Position numbers and translations under genes: made by a program | The notes under the pieces: generated by a model | Told to the model about the DNA's origin: nothing | The model's input: the letters and a program-made list of their open reading frames with translations, nothing else | The model's database searches: none | Shown: positions 1 through 7,715 of the stretch, in pieces | Numbering within the stretch: position 1 is the first letter of the stretch | Layout: each line of letters begins with the position of its first letter | Assembly (NCBI RefSeq): GCF_030150285.1 | Contig: NZ_JASLGE010000043.1 | Span: 124,001 to 188,000, forward strand | Origin: Pseudomonas sp. | Lineage (GTDB): Bacteria; Pseudomonadota; Gammaproteobacteria; Pseudomonadales; Pseudomonadaceae | DNA length: 64,000 nt | Direction of reading: 5' to 3'

Positions 1-47
1 CTGTTACTGGCCACGAAGCGGCGGAAGAAATGATCGAGACGATATGA
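1..47 (+). CDS. C-terminal tail of a gene entering from the left (partial)
   Basis: The reading frame that starts at base 3 is open to a TGA at 45-47 and reads as a short acidic tail, VTGHEAAEEMIETI. Its composition is ordinary for a protein C-terminus. Only 14 codons are visible, so neither identity nor reality can be settled. A 22-codon frame starting at 44 overlaps this stop but has no support. Confidence 0.3.
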   Translation, partial: VTGHEAAEEMIETI

Positions 48-121
48 GCTTTAATAAGCATGATAATCATGCCGCGTCGAGAAAAAGAGCACAGCTTCCT
101 TACCCTAAGTAGCCAGTAAAA

Positions 122-793
122 ATGCCATATTACGATCCGCGGATAGTGCCGGCTCATGGCGGCCCTGCCGCAAATGTCTATCTAGTAAACGAAGCTCCAG
201 GGCCAAGTGAAGCTGAAGCTCTGATACCGTTGTTTGGTCAGCAGGGGGCAAACCTTTACCATTCTTTGCGCAAGGCTAGGATATCTTGGGCATTAGCAGA
301 GATGGAATTTTGTTGGCCAATTAAGTCGCTCGATAACGCGAATCTAAGCCATCTGAAGCGTAATTGCAGCAAGAGAGGCTTCTTAGACCTGCGCTCTGAA
401 CATATAAAATGCACAAATGCATTTCCTCAATGGCCAAAAACTGACGAGCATTCAACGGATTTCGTCGATCCAAATAAAGTTGATGTACTTTCCCCCAGTA
501 ATTTGAAAAGGTTGAAGGGCGAAATACCTAAACGTCATACTGTGCTGCTGGTGTGTGGTGAGTTTGCTTATTTAGCATGTTCAGGAAAAAAAATTGTCGA
601 ACCGTCCACGAGGGAGCGAACTGCCCTAACCGCCGACGAACTGAAATGCATCAACGAGAGGCTAGGCTCTAGTTTCATGTGTGGCTGGTACATGGGACAC
701 ACTAGGAGATGGGGGCTTAATGTTGAAAAGACGTCTGCCGTTCTTAAGCAAGTGGCGGGTGCAGTTCATTGGGCGATTGAGCGAGCTGACTAA
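122..793 (+). CDS. Uracil-DNA-glycosylase-superfamily-like protein, divergent
   Basis: This 223-residue protein looks like a divergent member of the uracil-DNA glycosylase fold (family 4/UdgX style), which removes uracil from DNA. Residues 23-42 (NEAPG, then Glu30, Phe38-Gly39 and Gly42) resemble the family motif GEAPG..E...G.PF.G..G. Residues 95-106 (IKCTNAFPQWPK) resemble the 'NvvkCrP' strand, 141-152 (VLLVCGEFAYLA) the 'vvalGr.A' strand, and GHTRRWG at 192-198 sits where the HPS-type loop is expected. The first motif starts with Asn instead of Gly, and the last loop has no HPS, so activity is uncertain. An in-frame stop at 110-112 fixes the start at ATG 122; no clear Shine-Dalgarno is visible. 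Codon use is AT-richer than the rest of the window and the gene lies beside integrase and antitoxin remnants, which suggests horizontal origin. Confidence 0.55.
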   Translation: MPYYDPRIVPAHGGPAANVYLVNEAPGPSEAEALIPLFGQQGANLYHSLRKARISWALAEMEFCWPIKSLDNANLSHLKRNCSKRGFLDLRSEHIKCTNAFPQWPKTDEHSTDFVDPNKVDVLSPSNLKRLKGEIPKRHTVLLVCGEFAYLACSGKKIVEPSTRERTALTADELKCINERLGSSFMCGWYMGHTRRWGLNVEKTSAVLKQVAGAVHWAIERAD

Positions 794-1405
794 ACACCCC
801 CTCGAGCTGAATGTGCGCAAAAACTTTGCTGCAGGCCGCGGTCTTTCGTTACGCAGGGTACGAGCGGCAGCTGATTACTGCAGTTGGTGCGTATAGTTAG
901 AGGTGTCTTTATTCGGCAGAACGCGGGAGGAAGGCTAAAAACCTCAGTGACTTTTCGAGTGACATCGTTACTCGTCATCCAGCAGCGGTGGGCGTTGTTG
1001 CAGCGAGCGCCGGTTGCTGGAGTCCCGTATTTACTGGCGCTGAGTAAGTCCGGCTTGAATGGGGTGCCAGGCGGTAGTTTGAGGTCGGCAGGAAATCAGG
1101 GAGGGGAAAACCAGTTGCCCGTTCTGCCTGTGATTGGACGGACTGAGTGACAGCCTCTTTGCTGAATTTGCTTAGAATCCTGATGGCTGCTGAAGTTTTG
1201 CTTAAGCAATGCGATGGTTTGATCTAACTATTTGAAATATATAGGGTTTTAAGGTTGATCGACACGATCCATCATGGGGGCCACGCTGAAGCGCCGGGAC
1301 AGCTCGTGGCCAGTGTTTACGCGGGATGTAGCTGTTTTTTCTAGCATTTTGCTCTACGTGTTTAAGGCGTGTATTAGGGGTGTTTCAGGGCGTTTTTGGG
1401 GCTCG
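794..1405. other. Gene-poor stretch, island scar
   Basis: I see no convincing gene in this stretch of about 610 bases. The short open frames here have no recognisable family pattern, no good ribosome-binding site, and overlap on both strands. It separates the glycosylase-like gene from the integrase remnant and is probably decayed mobile-element DNA. Confidence 0.5.
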
Positions 1406-1445
1406 GTGGTACGATGTACCACTCAAAAACTGTCGCGTACCACTC
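1406..1445. repeat. Recombinase-site-like repeats before integrase stub
   Basis: GTGGTAC (1406-1412) and GTACCAC (1416-1422) form a perfect 7-bp inverted repeat around the 3-base spacer GAT. The right arm, extended to GTACCACTC (1416-1424), is repeated directly at 1437-1445, exactly 21 bp away, about two helical turns. This geometry, just upstream of a tyrosine-integrase coding stub, is what integrase core or arm binding sites look like. It could also be an operator for the lost integrase. No experimental or comparative support is available here. Confidence 0.35.
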
Positions 1446-1453
1446 TCGATAGG

Positions 1454-1640
1454 GCGACCATCAGGGCAAGAAAACTGGCAGATGGGACGGTGAGCTATAC
1501 GGCTCAAATCCGCATCAAGCGCGACGGAGTGCAAGTCTACCAAGAGAGCCAGACTTTCGCCCGTAAACAGGCCACCCAAGTGTGGGCGCGTAAGCGCGAG
1601 ACGCTGTTGGATGAGCCCGGCGCGATCGAACAGGCCGCCG
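1454..1640 (+). pseudogene. Tyrosine integrase, N-terminal fragment
   Basis: About 60 codons read as the N-terminal arm-binding region of a phage/island tyrosine integrase common in Pseudomonas. The recognisable stretch runs from ATIRARKLADG through a QESQTFARKQ segment to LDEPGAIEQA. The usual initiating Met just before ATIRARK is absent (the codons there are AGG GCG), and after about 1640 the frame continues only into unrelated sequence, stopping at 1697-1699. The core-binding and catalytic domains with the R-H-R-Y residues are missing. This is the remnant of an integrated element, in line with the neighbouring island-type genes. Confidence 0.6.
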
Positions 1641-1726
1641 CAAGAAATGGAGTGGGATATGCCGCGTGTGGCGAGTGTCTCCGGGCACCTGTGCGGTAAG
1701 GGCGTCCGCTATTTTTTGGGGGGGGA

Positions 1727-2059
1727 ATGGTACGAAAAGATATTGAAAGCGCCCGTTCAACTGGGCGCTCTGAGAGGGTCGATACGGCAAACCCATAATG
1801 GTCAGCCGAAGATTTCGTCAAGGCCAAGCCAGCTAGCGATGTGTTGGCGGGGTTGTTCGGCAACGCCCAGGTAAAGGAAATGCTCAAACCGAAGCGCGGA
1901 CGGCCAAAGTCGGCGACCACCAAAGAGCACGTCAATGTTCGCCTTGATTCGGACGTACTGGCTCAATTCAAGGCATCTGGTCCTGGTTGGCAAACCCGGA
2001 TGAACGCAGCCTTGGCTGACTGGCTCAAAACACATACACCTGATGAACTGAAGGCCTAA
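1727..2059 (+). pseudogene. BrnA-type antitoxin (DUF4415) with in-frame stop
   Basis: BrnA proteins are ribbon-helix-helix antitoxins that bind the BrnT RNase and repress their own operon. The C-terminal domain is clear: a KPKRGRPKSATTKEHVNVRLD segment (split here for length) followed by a helix-rich tail ending WLKTHTPDELKA. Reading from ATG 1727 gives a plausible N-terminus (MVRKDIESARSTGRSER) in the same frame, but codon 24 is TAA (1796-1798). Translation then resumes as WSAEDFVKAKPASDVLAGLF. Either the gene is broken by a nonsense mutation or a shorter protein is made from GTG 1841. No intact brnT gene lies upstream; about 80 bases separate this start from the integrase stub. Confidence 0.7.
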
Positions 2060-2114
2060 GCCCGGGAAAAGGACGCACCAGTGCCTCCGATCTGCCTACG
2101 TTGTCGCACTACTG

Positions 2115-2140
2115 AGCCGCCCATGAGGCGGCTTTTTGTT
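2115..2140 (+). terminator. Intrinsic terminator after brnA remnant
   Basis: AGCCGCC (2115-2121) pairs perfectly with GGCGGCT (2127-2133) around the loop CATGA, followed by a run of T ending in GTT. It lies 55 bases after the antitoxin stop and can end transcription from the left before convergent pobA. Confidence 0.75.
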
Positions 2141-2216
2141 ATCCACCAGAAAGAAGGTGGACACTTTCACAACATGCTGGTAGAGATTCCCTTGCTAAGC
2201 GCCCCGTATTTAAGCC

Positions 2217-3401
2217 TCAATAGACATTCTCGTAAGGAAGCCCGACATAGTTTTCCGCCAGACTTTTTCTGCCGGCTTCTGATGAGACGAAGTAGTCCAA
2301 TTCTGTCTGCTGTATTCGCTGACTAAAATCGTCCATGCCTGGTAATTTATGGAGCATAGACGTCATCCACCAAGAAAAACGCTCTGCTTTCCAGACGCGT
2401 TTGAGGCAGATTTGAGAGTAGCACTCGATGAGGTCTGTGCGGTCTTCTTTATAAACTTTTAGAAGAATTCGGTAGAGTGTACTAACATCACTGGCCGCTA
2501 AATTTAATCCTTTCGCGCCAGTGGGGGGAACGATATGTGCAGCATCTCCCAACAAGAACAGTCTGCCATACTGCATGGGTTCAACGACAAAGCTTCGGAG
2601 GGGCGCAATACTTTTCTCAATCGACGGGCCAGTTTGCAAGCGCGCTGCCACCTCTTCGGGCAGGCGACTTTTAAGCTCTGCCCAGAATCGCTCATCAGGC
2701 CAGTCTTCAACCTTTTCATTGGCATCCACTTGCACATAATAACGTGTCCGGCTGGGCGAGCGCATGCTGCATAGAGCGAACCCACGTTCGTGTCGGGCAT
2801 AGATGAGTTCTTCATCCACTGGCGGAGTATCCGCCAGTACGCCTAGCCAGCCAAATGGATAAATGCGCTCATAAATCTTTAACTTTTCTGCGGGTATCGA
2901 CTGGCGAGATATACCGTGGAACCCATCACAGCCGGCGATATAGTCACAGTCAATTCTTACCGTCTCTCCATTCTTTATAAAAGTGATATAGGGGTTGTCA
3001 GTGTCCATGTCGTGCGGCGTGACTGCATCAGCATCGTAAATAGTTATTCCGTCTGTTTGACTGCGGGCATCCATAAGGTCACGCGTAACTTCAGTTTGTC
3101 CATAGACCATGACCGTTTTCCCGCCGGTCAGTGACTTGAGATTGATGTGCTCACTACGACCATCGAACGCGATTTTAAAGCCGTCGTGAACTAACCCTTC
3201 CTTCTCCAGGCGATCGCTCACTCCCGCCTCACGCAGTAAATCCACGGTGCCTTGCTCCAACACTCCGGCGCGTATGCGGGACAGGATGTATTCGGGGTTC
3301 TTGCGTTCAATAATGATGTTATCGATGCCCGCTCGCTGGAGTAGATGACCGAGAAGAAGGCCGGATGGCCCTGAGCCGATAATTGCGACTTGAGTTTTCA
3401 T
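2217..3401 (-). CDS. pobA: 4-hydroxybenzoate 3-monooxygenase PobA
   Basis: PobA is the NADPH- and FAD-dependent hydroxylase that turns 4-hydroxybenzoate into protocatechuate, feeding the beta-ketoadipate pathway in the cytosol. The 394-residue length equals that of the well-studied Pseudomonas enzyme. Residues 9-14 (GSGPSG) are the FAD-binding Rossmann signature, CDGFHG in the middle is the DG motif, and GDAAHIVPPTGAKGLN towards the C-terminus is the GD flavin motif. The gene is transcribed divergently from the AraC-type gene at 3542 with 140 bases between, the usual arrangement with its activator. Codon use is less GC-rich than the operons further right. Confidence 0.95.
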   Translation of the reverse strand: MKTQVAIIGSGPSGLLLGHLLQRAGIDNIIIERKNPEYILSRIRAGVLEQGTVDLLREAGVSDRLEKEGLVHDGFKIAFDGRSEHINLKSLTGGKTVMVYGQTEVTRDLMDARSQTDGITIYDADAVTPHDMDTDNPYITFIKNGETVRIDCDYIAGCDGFHGISRQSIPAEKLKIYERIYPFGWLGVLADTPPVDEELIYARHERGFALCSMRSPSRTRYYVQVDANEKVEDWPDERFWAELKSRLPEEVAARLQTGPSIEKSIAPLRSFVVEPMQYGRLFLLGDAAHIVPPTGAKGLNLAASDVSTLYRILLKVYKEDRTDLIECYSQICLKRVWKAERFSWWMTSMLHKLPGMDDFSQRIQQTELDYFVSSEAGRKSLAENYVGLPYENVY

Positions 3402-3541
3402 TGTGATTTTCCGTCGTCAGCTCCCTGGAACCGTGTGGGGTATGGGAGTGTGATTGTTTTTATCTCCTGTATTTTCAGTGACAAAGTCGCGGATAAGAAG
3501 GTAATATCCATTCGATTACTTGGACTTTTGAATGATTTGCT

Positions 3542-4423
3542 GTGGCGATCCCAATGGTGAAAAAATCTGATGCCGGAGTACCGGCGTTCAAGCTGTATGG
3601 TGAGACGGCGTCCTGGCCCACCCCGGATTTAATGCATTGTGAGTCCATACCAGAGCGCAGCAAACTTCACGATTGGGAAATCAAGGCGCATCGACATGTC
3701 GATTTGATGCAGTTGCTCTATGTACAGAGAGGTCATGCCGTACTTAAAGTTGAGGAGACTATTGTCCACGTCGATCGGCCTATGCTGCAGGTAGTCCCCG
3801 CGATGAACATTCATACCTTTAAGTTTTCCCAAGACATTCAGGGGCATATCCTGACATTTGCGCAACCGTTGTTGCAGGAATTGTCCTCGGCACTTGAGGG
3901 TGCCTATCTGTATAAAAACGGCTGTTACGACGTGGGGGAGGATGCTGCGCACCTCGATATGCTGTTCAACTCAATCAGTATCGAATATCGGCAAAAACGC
4001 CCGGGCCGGCAACTGACATTGCACTCATTAATCAGTTTGCTGATGGTTTGGATTCTCCGTAAAAATTCCGAAGAAGCGCAGAGTTGCCTAAATACGACTG
4101 AGCGCAGCCTGATACATCTCCAGGGTTTTGTGTCCATGCTTGAACATCGCTACCAGGAGCATTGGTCCATCTCGCGATATGCTTCGGCGCTGGGAATAAG
4201 TGCTAACCATTTAAATGCCTTGTGTCGGCGCCTAGGCGGGCAGTCGGCCTTACAGATGATCAACGAAAGACTTTCGCTCGAAGCGAAACGGTGCCTCATA
4301 TACACTGAAATGACTATAAATCAAATTTCTGACAGTCTTGGTTTTTCTGATCCCGCTTATTTCTCTCGATTTTTCAAACGCTCTTGCGGTGTTTCACCAA
4401 AAGCATTTCGCTCCGCGCGGTGA
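3542..4423 (+). CDS. pobR: AraC-family activator of pobA
   Basis: This 293-residue AraC/XylS-type regulator very probably activates the divergent pobA in response to 4-hydroxybenzoate. The N-terminal half is a cupin-like sensing domain (an AHRHVDLMQLLYV segment near residues 55-67 is typical). The C-terminal 100 residues hold the double helix-turn-helix, with WSISRYASALGISANHLN as first helix pair and the classic end motif around INQISDSLGFSDPAYFSRFF. GTG 3542 gives the longest frame; ATG 3554, four codons later, is equally possible and neither has a strong ribosome-binding site. The gene pair and spacing are standard for pseudomonads. Confidence 0.85.
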   Translation: MAIPMVKKSDAGVPAFKLYGETASWPTPDLMHCESIPERSKLHDWEIKAHRHVDLMQLLYVQRGHAVLKVEETIVHVDRPMLQVVPAMNIHTFKFSQDIQGHILTFAQPLLQELSSALEGAYLYKNGCYDVGEDAAHLDMLFNSISIEYRQKRPGRQLTLHSLISLLMVWILRKNSEEAQSCLNTTERSLIHLQGFVSMLEHRYQEHWSISRYASALGISANHLNALCRRLGGQSALQMINERLSLEAKRCLIYTEMTINQISDSLGFSDPAYFSRFFKRSCGVSPKAFRSAR

Positions 4424-4644
4424 ACAGATTCGTTTGATATTGATGACACGGATAGCAGACGTCATGACGCCGGCAATCCGCCCTGAAAAGAGTACGCATC
4501 AGATAGGCCAGCCCTTTCAGGTCATCAGTATTACGAAGTGCTATACAAACACTTTATGGGGCTGTTTGTTAAAAGCAAATCAGCAGAAAGCTCCACTCCA
4601 TCACTTAAGCCTCCAACGGACTTTTTGCACCCGCACGCGGCAGG

Positions 4645-5577
4645 GTGAATAAGTTATCTTGCCGGGCTGTCAATCTGCTCGATCACGCAGGGACGTCAAT
4701 GCTGAGCGTATACGTATCACAAGGTCAGCCACTTACGTGCGACCCATCGGAGCCGGTGGTGCCGTGGTGGAGCTTTACCAAAACTGTCCTGGCCGCTACC
4801 GCCTTGGCTTTGGTGCGCGATGGGCGGGTCGGTTTGGACGCTTCGGTGGGTGATCAGCCCTTCACATTGCGCCAATTGCTTCGACATGAGGCAGGGCTCG
4901 CCGATTACGGTGAGCTTGCCGATTATCACGCTGCGGTGGCTAACCATGAGGCCGCATGGTCAGCAGACGAAATGATGCAGCGTCTTGAGGGGGCCCGGCT
5001 TCGTTATGCCCCCGGCACCGGATGGCGCTATTCGAATGTGGGTTACTTGCTCATCGGCAGGCTTATTGAGCAGGTGACTGATTTGTCGCTTGCAGAGGCC
5101 GTGAATCGATACGCATTGACGCCTTTGGGCCTCGAGCATGTTCGCTTCGCCAAAACGCCCGCGGATTTGCGCGATACCCACCTTGGCAACCCATCCCATT
5201 ATGACCCTGGCTGGGTTTATCACGGCTTGCTGATCGGCCCCCTCTCGCAGGCAGTGCTTTTTCTCGACCGGCTTTTCGCGGGGCATCTACTGGCTCCAGG
5301 CGTGCTCCAGGACATGCAATCAGCCAAAGCATTGGGTGGCCCGATTCCAGGCCGTCCATGGGTATCACCGGGTTACGGCCTGGGGGTGATGCGGGGCTCG
5401 ATTGAAGGTGGCTTTACCCTCTGCGGCCACTCAGGTGGCGGGCCTGGTAGCGTGATTGCCGTTTACCGCCTCTGCGCCGGCGACGCATCGGCCTGTTGCG
5501 CTGTTTTTGACGCGGGTACCCGCGAGGGGGCCGTCGAATCCCTCGTTGTCGGGCGACTAACAGCCGCTTTGCACTAG
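4645..5577 (+). CDS. Serine hydrolase, beta-lactamase/PBP-like
   Basis: This belongs to the class C beta-lactamase/esterase/penicillin-binding-protein-like superfamily (Pfam Beta-lactamase). The catalytic SxxK motif is SFTK (Ser43, Lys46), the tyrosine motif is YSN in GWRYSNVGYL, and the third motif is HSG in CGHSGGGPGS near residue 265. No signal peptide is seen, so a cytosolic esterase or peptidase role is likelier than cell-wall work. The frame opens at GTG 4645; ATG 4699 is an alternative start that still keeps all motifs. It precedes the efflux/TetR/tyrS genes in the same direction, but an independent operator lies between. Substrate unknown. Confidence 0.7.
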   Translation: MNKLSCRAVNLLDHAGTSMLSVYVSQGQPLTCDPSEPVVPWWSFTKTVLAATALALVRDGRVGLDASVGDQPFTLRQLLRHEAGLADYGELADYHAAVANHEAAWSADEMMQRLEGARLRYAPGTGWRYSNVGYLLIGRLIEQVTDLSLAEAVNRYALTPLGLEHVRFAKTPADLRDTHLGNPSHYDPGWVYHGLLIGPLSQAVLFLDRLFAGHLLAPGVLQDMQSAKALGGPIPGRPWVSPGYGLGVMRGSIEGGFTLCGHSGGGPGSVIAVYRLCAGDASACCAVFDAGTREGAVESLVVGRLTAALH

Positions 5578-5675
5578 TCGGATAAGGTCGCCAGAGCCGC
5601 GCAATCGACAACGGGACGAGATCATGCGCGCGGCTTGACAGCGATCTGGCCGGTGCCTAGGATGCGCATTTTTCA

Positions 5676-5697
5676 ACCTACCTATCGGTAGGTAGGT
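5676..5697. promoter_or_regulatory. Long palindrome, likely TetR operator
   Basis: ACCTACCTA and TAGGTAGGT form perfect 9-bp inverted arms around the spacer TCGG. The site is about 30 bases before the exporter start (5726), and the operon encodes a TetR-family repressor as its second gene. This is the expected position and symmetry for an autoregulatory TetR operator. Confidence 0.65.
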
Positions 5698-5725
5698 GAT
5701 TGGTTTTCCACTGGAGAATGTGTGT

Positions 5726-6943
5726 ATGGGTCGTTTAGACACGGTGCCAGTCAAACTGGCAATTAGCCTCGGGATGATTGGTGCGCTGGGTCCGTCTGCT
5801 GTTGATATGTATCTGGCAAGCCTTCCGGAGATTGCCCGAGAGTTTTCTGCAAGTTTCACCCGTGTTCAGCTCACGCTGACCTTTTTCCTGTTGGCCATGG
5901 GCGCGGGCCAGTTGATCTTCGGGCCGATTGTGGATGCCTATGGCAGACGCCGCCCACTCTTGGCAGGGCTGGTGATCTTCACCCTGTGTTCGTTAGGGGC
6001 GGCCTGGGCACCGACCTTGCAAGCGCTTATTGCGTTCCGTTTTGTTCAAGGGTTGGGCAGTGCACTCACGCTTGTGGTGATTATGAGTATGGTGCGGGAC
6101 GTCAGTCAGGGGGTTACGGCAACGAAGCTGTTCGCGTTGCTGATGACCATTGAAGGAGTCGCGCCGATTCTGGCCCCTGCCTTGGGCGGCGTGATCGATA
6201 CACATTACGGCTGGCGCGCCGTCATGCTGGTGCTGGCGGGCCTTGGTCTGATCGTGACCTGCAATAGCTTTCTGAGCCTGCCCGAAACCCTCGCGCCGGC
6301 AAACCGTGAACCCCTGCGGTTTGGTTCTGCCTGGCAGAGTTACCTGGCCATTCTTCGCGACGGGAAATTCTTGCGGCCTACTCTGGCGGTAGCGGCGGTG
6401 TTTTTCTTTCTGTTTGCCTACATTGGCGGTGCCACCTTTATCTATCAGGAAACCTACGGCCTCGACGCCAGCGCCTTCGGCCTGCTGTTTGGCCTCACCG
6501 GCATTGCCGTGCTGGTCGGGGCTACGGCGGCGGGCAAGTGGGTTGAACGATTCGGCTTGGCTACCCTTTCTCGGGCCGGTGTCGCCTGCATGGCCATGGG
6601 GGCGGCCGTCACGCTGCTGGCGGTGGTGGCGTCACTGGGCTTGGTGGGCGTGGCGTCAGGTGTGGCCCTTTCTTTGTTCGGCCTGGGTATTGCTGAATCG
6701 ACGCTGATGTCATTGGTGATGTCTTCGCAAAAACGCGCACTGGGCTCCACCGCCGCGTTGCTCGGTGCGATACAACTGTCGGTATCATCATCGGCCACCC
6801 CTATTTCCGCGTTGGTGTTGGCTTACGGCCCGTTTGGCTGGGCAATGTTATTGATGATCAGCGCGTTGCTGGTCTGCCTGCTGACCCACATCAGCTTGCG
6901 TGACCGCTCCGATGAAATTATTGAGACAGCAGGGCATAACTAA
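5726..6943 (+). CDS. Bcr/CflA-family drug:H+ antiporter (MFS)
   Basis: This inner-membrane exporter of the DHA1 Bcr/CflA subfamily has about 12 hydrophobic helices and the family start LAISLGMIGALGPSAVDMYLASLP, given here only to its first 20 residues as the key pattern: a first helix with a G.SA.DMYL motif. The loop 2-3 signature GQLIFGPIVDAYGRRRPLL follows. Members expel bicyclomycin, chloramphenicol, sulfonamides and peptides. I place the start at ATG 5726 with GGAG about 9 bases upstream; an in-frame GTG at 5696 lies within the operator palindrome and is unlikely. The next gene, a TetR repressor, follows without a gap, so the two are one transcription unit. Confidence 0.85.
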   Translation: MGRLDTVPVKLAISLGMIGALGPSAVDMYLASLPEIAREFSASFTRVQLTLTFFLLAMGAGQLIFGPIVDAYGRRRPLLAGLVIFTLCSLGAAWAPTLQALIAFRFVQGLGSALTLVVIMSMVRDVSQGVTATKLFALLMTIEGVAPILAPALGGVIDTHYGWRAVMLVLAGLGLIVTCNSFLSLPETLAPANREPLRFGSAWQSYLAILRDGKFLRPTLAVAAVFFFLFAYIGGATFIYQETYGLDASAFGLLFGLTGIAVLVGATAAGKWVERFGLATLSRAGVACMAMGAAVTLLAVVASLGLVGVASGVALSLFGLGIAESTLMSLVMSSQKRALGSTAALLGAIQLSVSSSATPISALVLAYGPFGWAMLLMISALLVCLLTHISLRDRSDEIIETAGHN

Positions 6944-6952
6944 GTGAAAACG

Positions 6953-7564
6953 ATGACCACACATGAGCTTTCTTCCAGTGCCGAACGCATCGCTGACATT
7001 GCGATGCGCCAATTCGCCGACAATGGGTATGACGCCGCTTCGCTGAACGATATCGCCACCGAGGCCGGTATTCGCAAGGCATCTTTATATGCGCACTTTT
7101 CCAGTAAGGACGCGCTGTACTCCGTTGTTCTCGGGCTCGCGCTGCGGGCCGAACATACGTACGTGGAGGCTGATTTTACCCGGGCCAAACGGGTCAGTGC
7201 GGTACCCGGTGAACGCTATCTGGTCAACTTGCACCCTCGCTTTGTCGAAGCGGCGTCGTTGCGTTTCCTGTTACGTGCTGCCTTTTACCCACCGGCAACC
7301 GTAAGGCCAGCCGTCACGGCAGGGTTCAATGAATACTTGAACACGTTACGCGCTCATTTTCTCAGCACCCTTGAGCAGGCTTACCCGCATAGCCTGTCGG
7401 AGGCATTGGCGCTTACGGCTGAAACGTATATGGCCTTTATCGACAGCCTTCATGTTGACCTTATTTATGGGCATCAGGACAACTACCTGCGTCGGCTCGA
7501 CGCGGTGTTGCGGGTGCTCAACAACACGTACGCAACCACGATGAGGCCGCGCGTCGATGAGTGA
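6953..7564 (+). CDS. TetR-family transcriptional repressor
   Basis: About 203 residues with a standard N-terminal TetR helix-turn-helix: SLNDIATEAGIRKASLYAHF at roughly residues 30-49, preceded by ADIAMRQFADNGYDA. The C-terminal domain is of the TetR_C_33-like type with no ligand residues I can assign. It follows the exporter directly; an in-frame GTG at 6944 abuts the exporter stop, but ATG 6953 is the likelier start. It probably represses its own operon through the palindrome at 5676-5697, released when a pump substrate binds. Confidence 0.85.
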   Translation: MTTHELSSSAERIADIAMRQFADNGYDAASLNDIATEAGIRKASLYAHFSSKDALYSVVLGLALRAEHTYVEADFTRAKRVSAVPGERYLVNLHPRFVEAASLRFLLRAAFYPPATVRPAVTAGFNEYLNTLRAHFLSTLEQAYPHSLSEALALTAETYMAFIDSLHVDLIYGHQDNYLRRLDAVLRVLNNTYATTMRPRVDE

Positions 7565-7715
7565 GGTGGCCGTCGGATTCGTGATAACGGGAACACTCAT
7601 CGTGTTCGGGATCATCTACCACTGCGTTGATTGGCGAAGCCGTCAGCAGGGTGAACTCGAACTGAAGACTCACTGTCAGGGCAAAGAACGTGCATCAACC
7701 AAACAGCTTGATTGA
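7557..7715 (+). CDS. Small single-helix membrane protein (52 aa)
   Basis: An ATG at 7557 overlaps the end of the TetR gene and opens a 52-codon frame ending with TGA at 7713-7715, already inside tyrS. Residues 4-24 (VAVGFVITGTLIVFGIIYHCV) form one clear membrane helix, followed by a charged tail with two further cysteines missing from the helix except at its end. The overlap on both sides suggests translational coupling between tetR and tyrS. I do not recognise a family. It may be a real small protein or only a coupling leader. Confidence 0.4.
   Translation: MSEVAVGFVITGTLIVFGIIYHCVDWRSRQQGELELKTHCQGKERASTKQLD

Noticed and set aside
4338..4652. 104-codon frame overlapping the end of pobR
   Set aside because: No ribosome-binding site or family pattern; it is an out-of-frame extension of pobR into the intergenic region.
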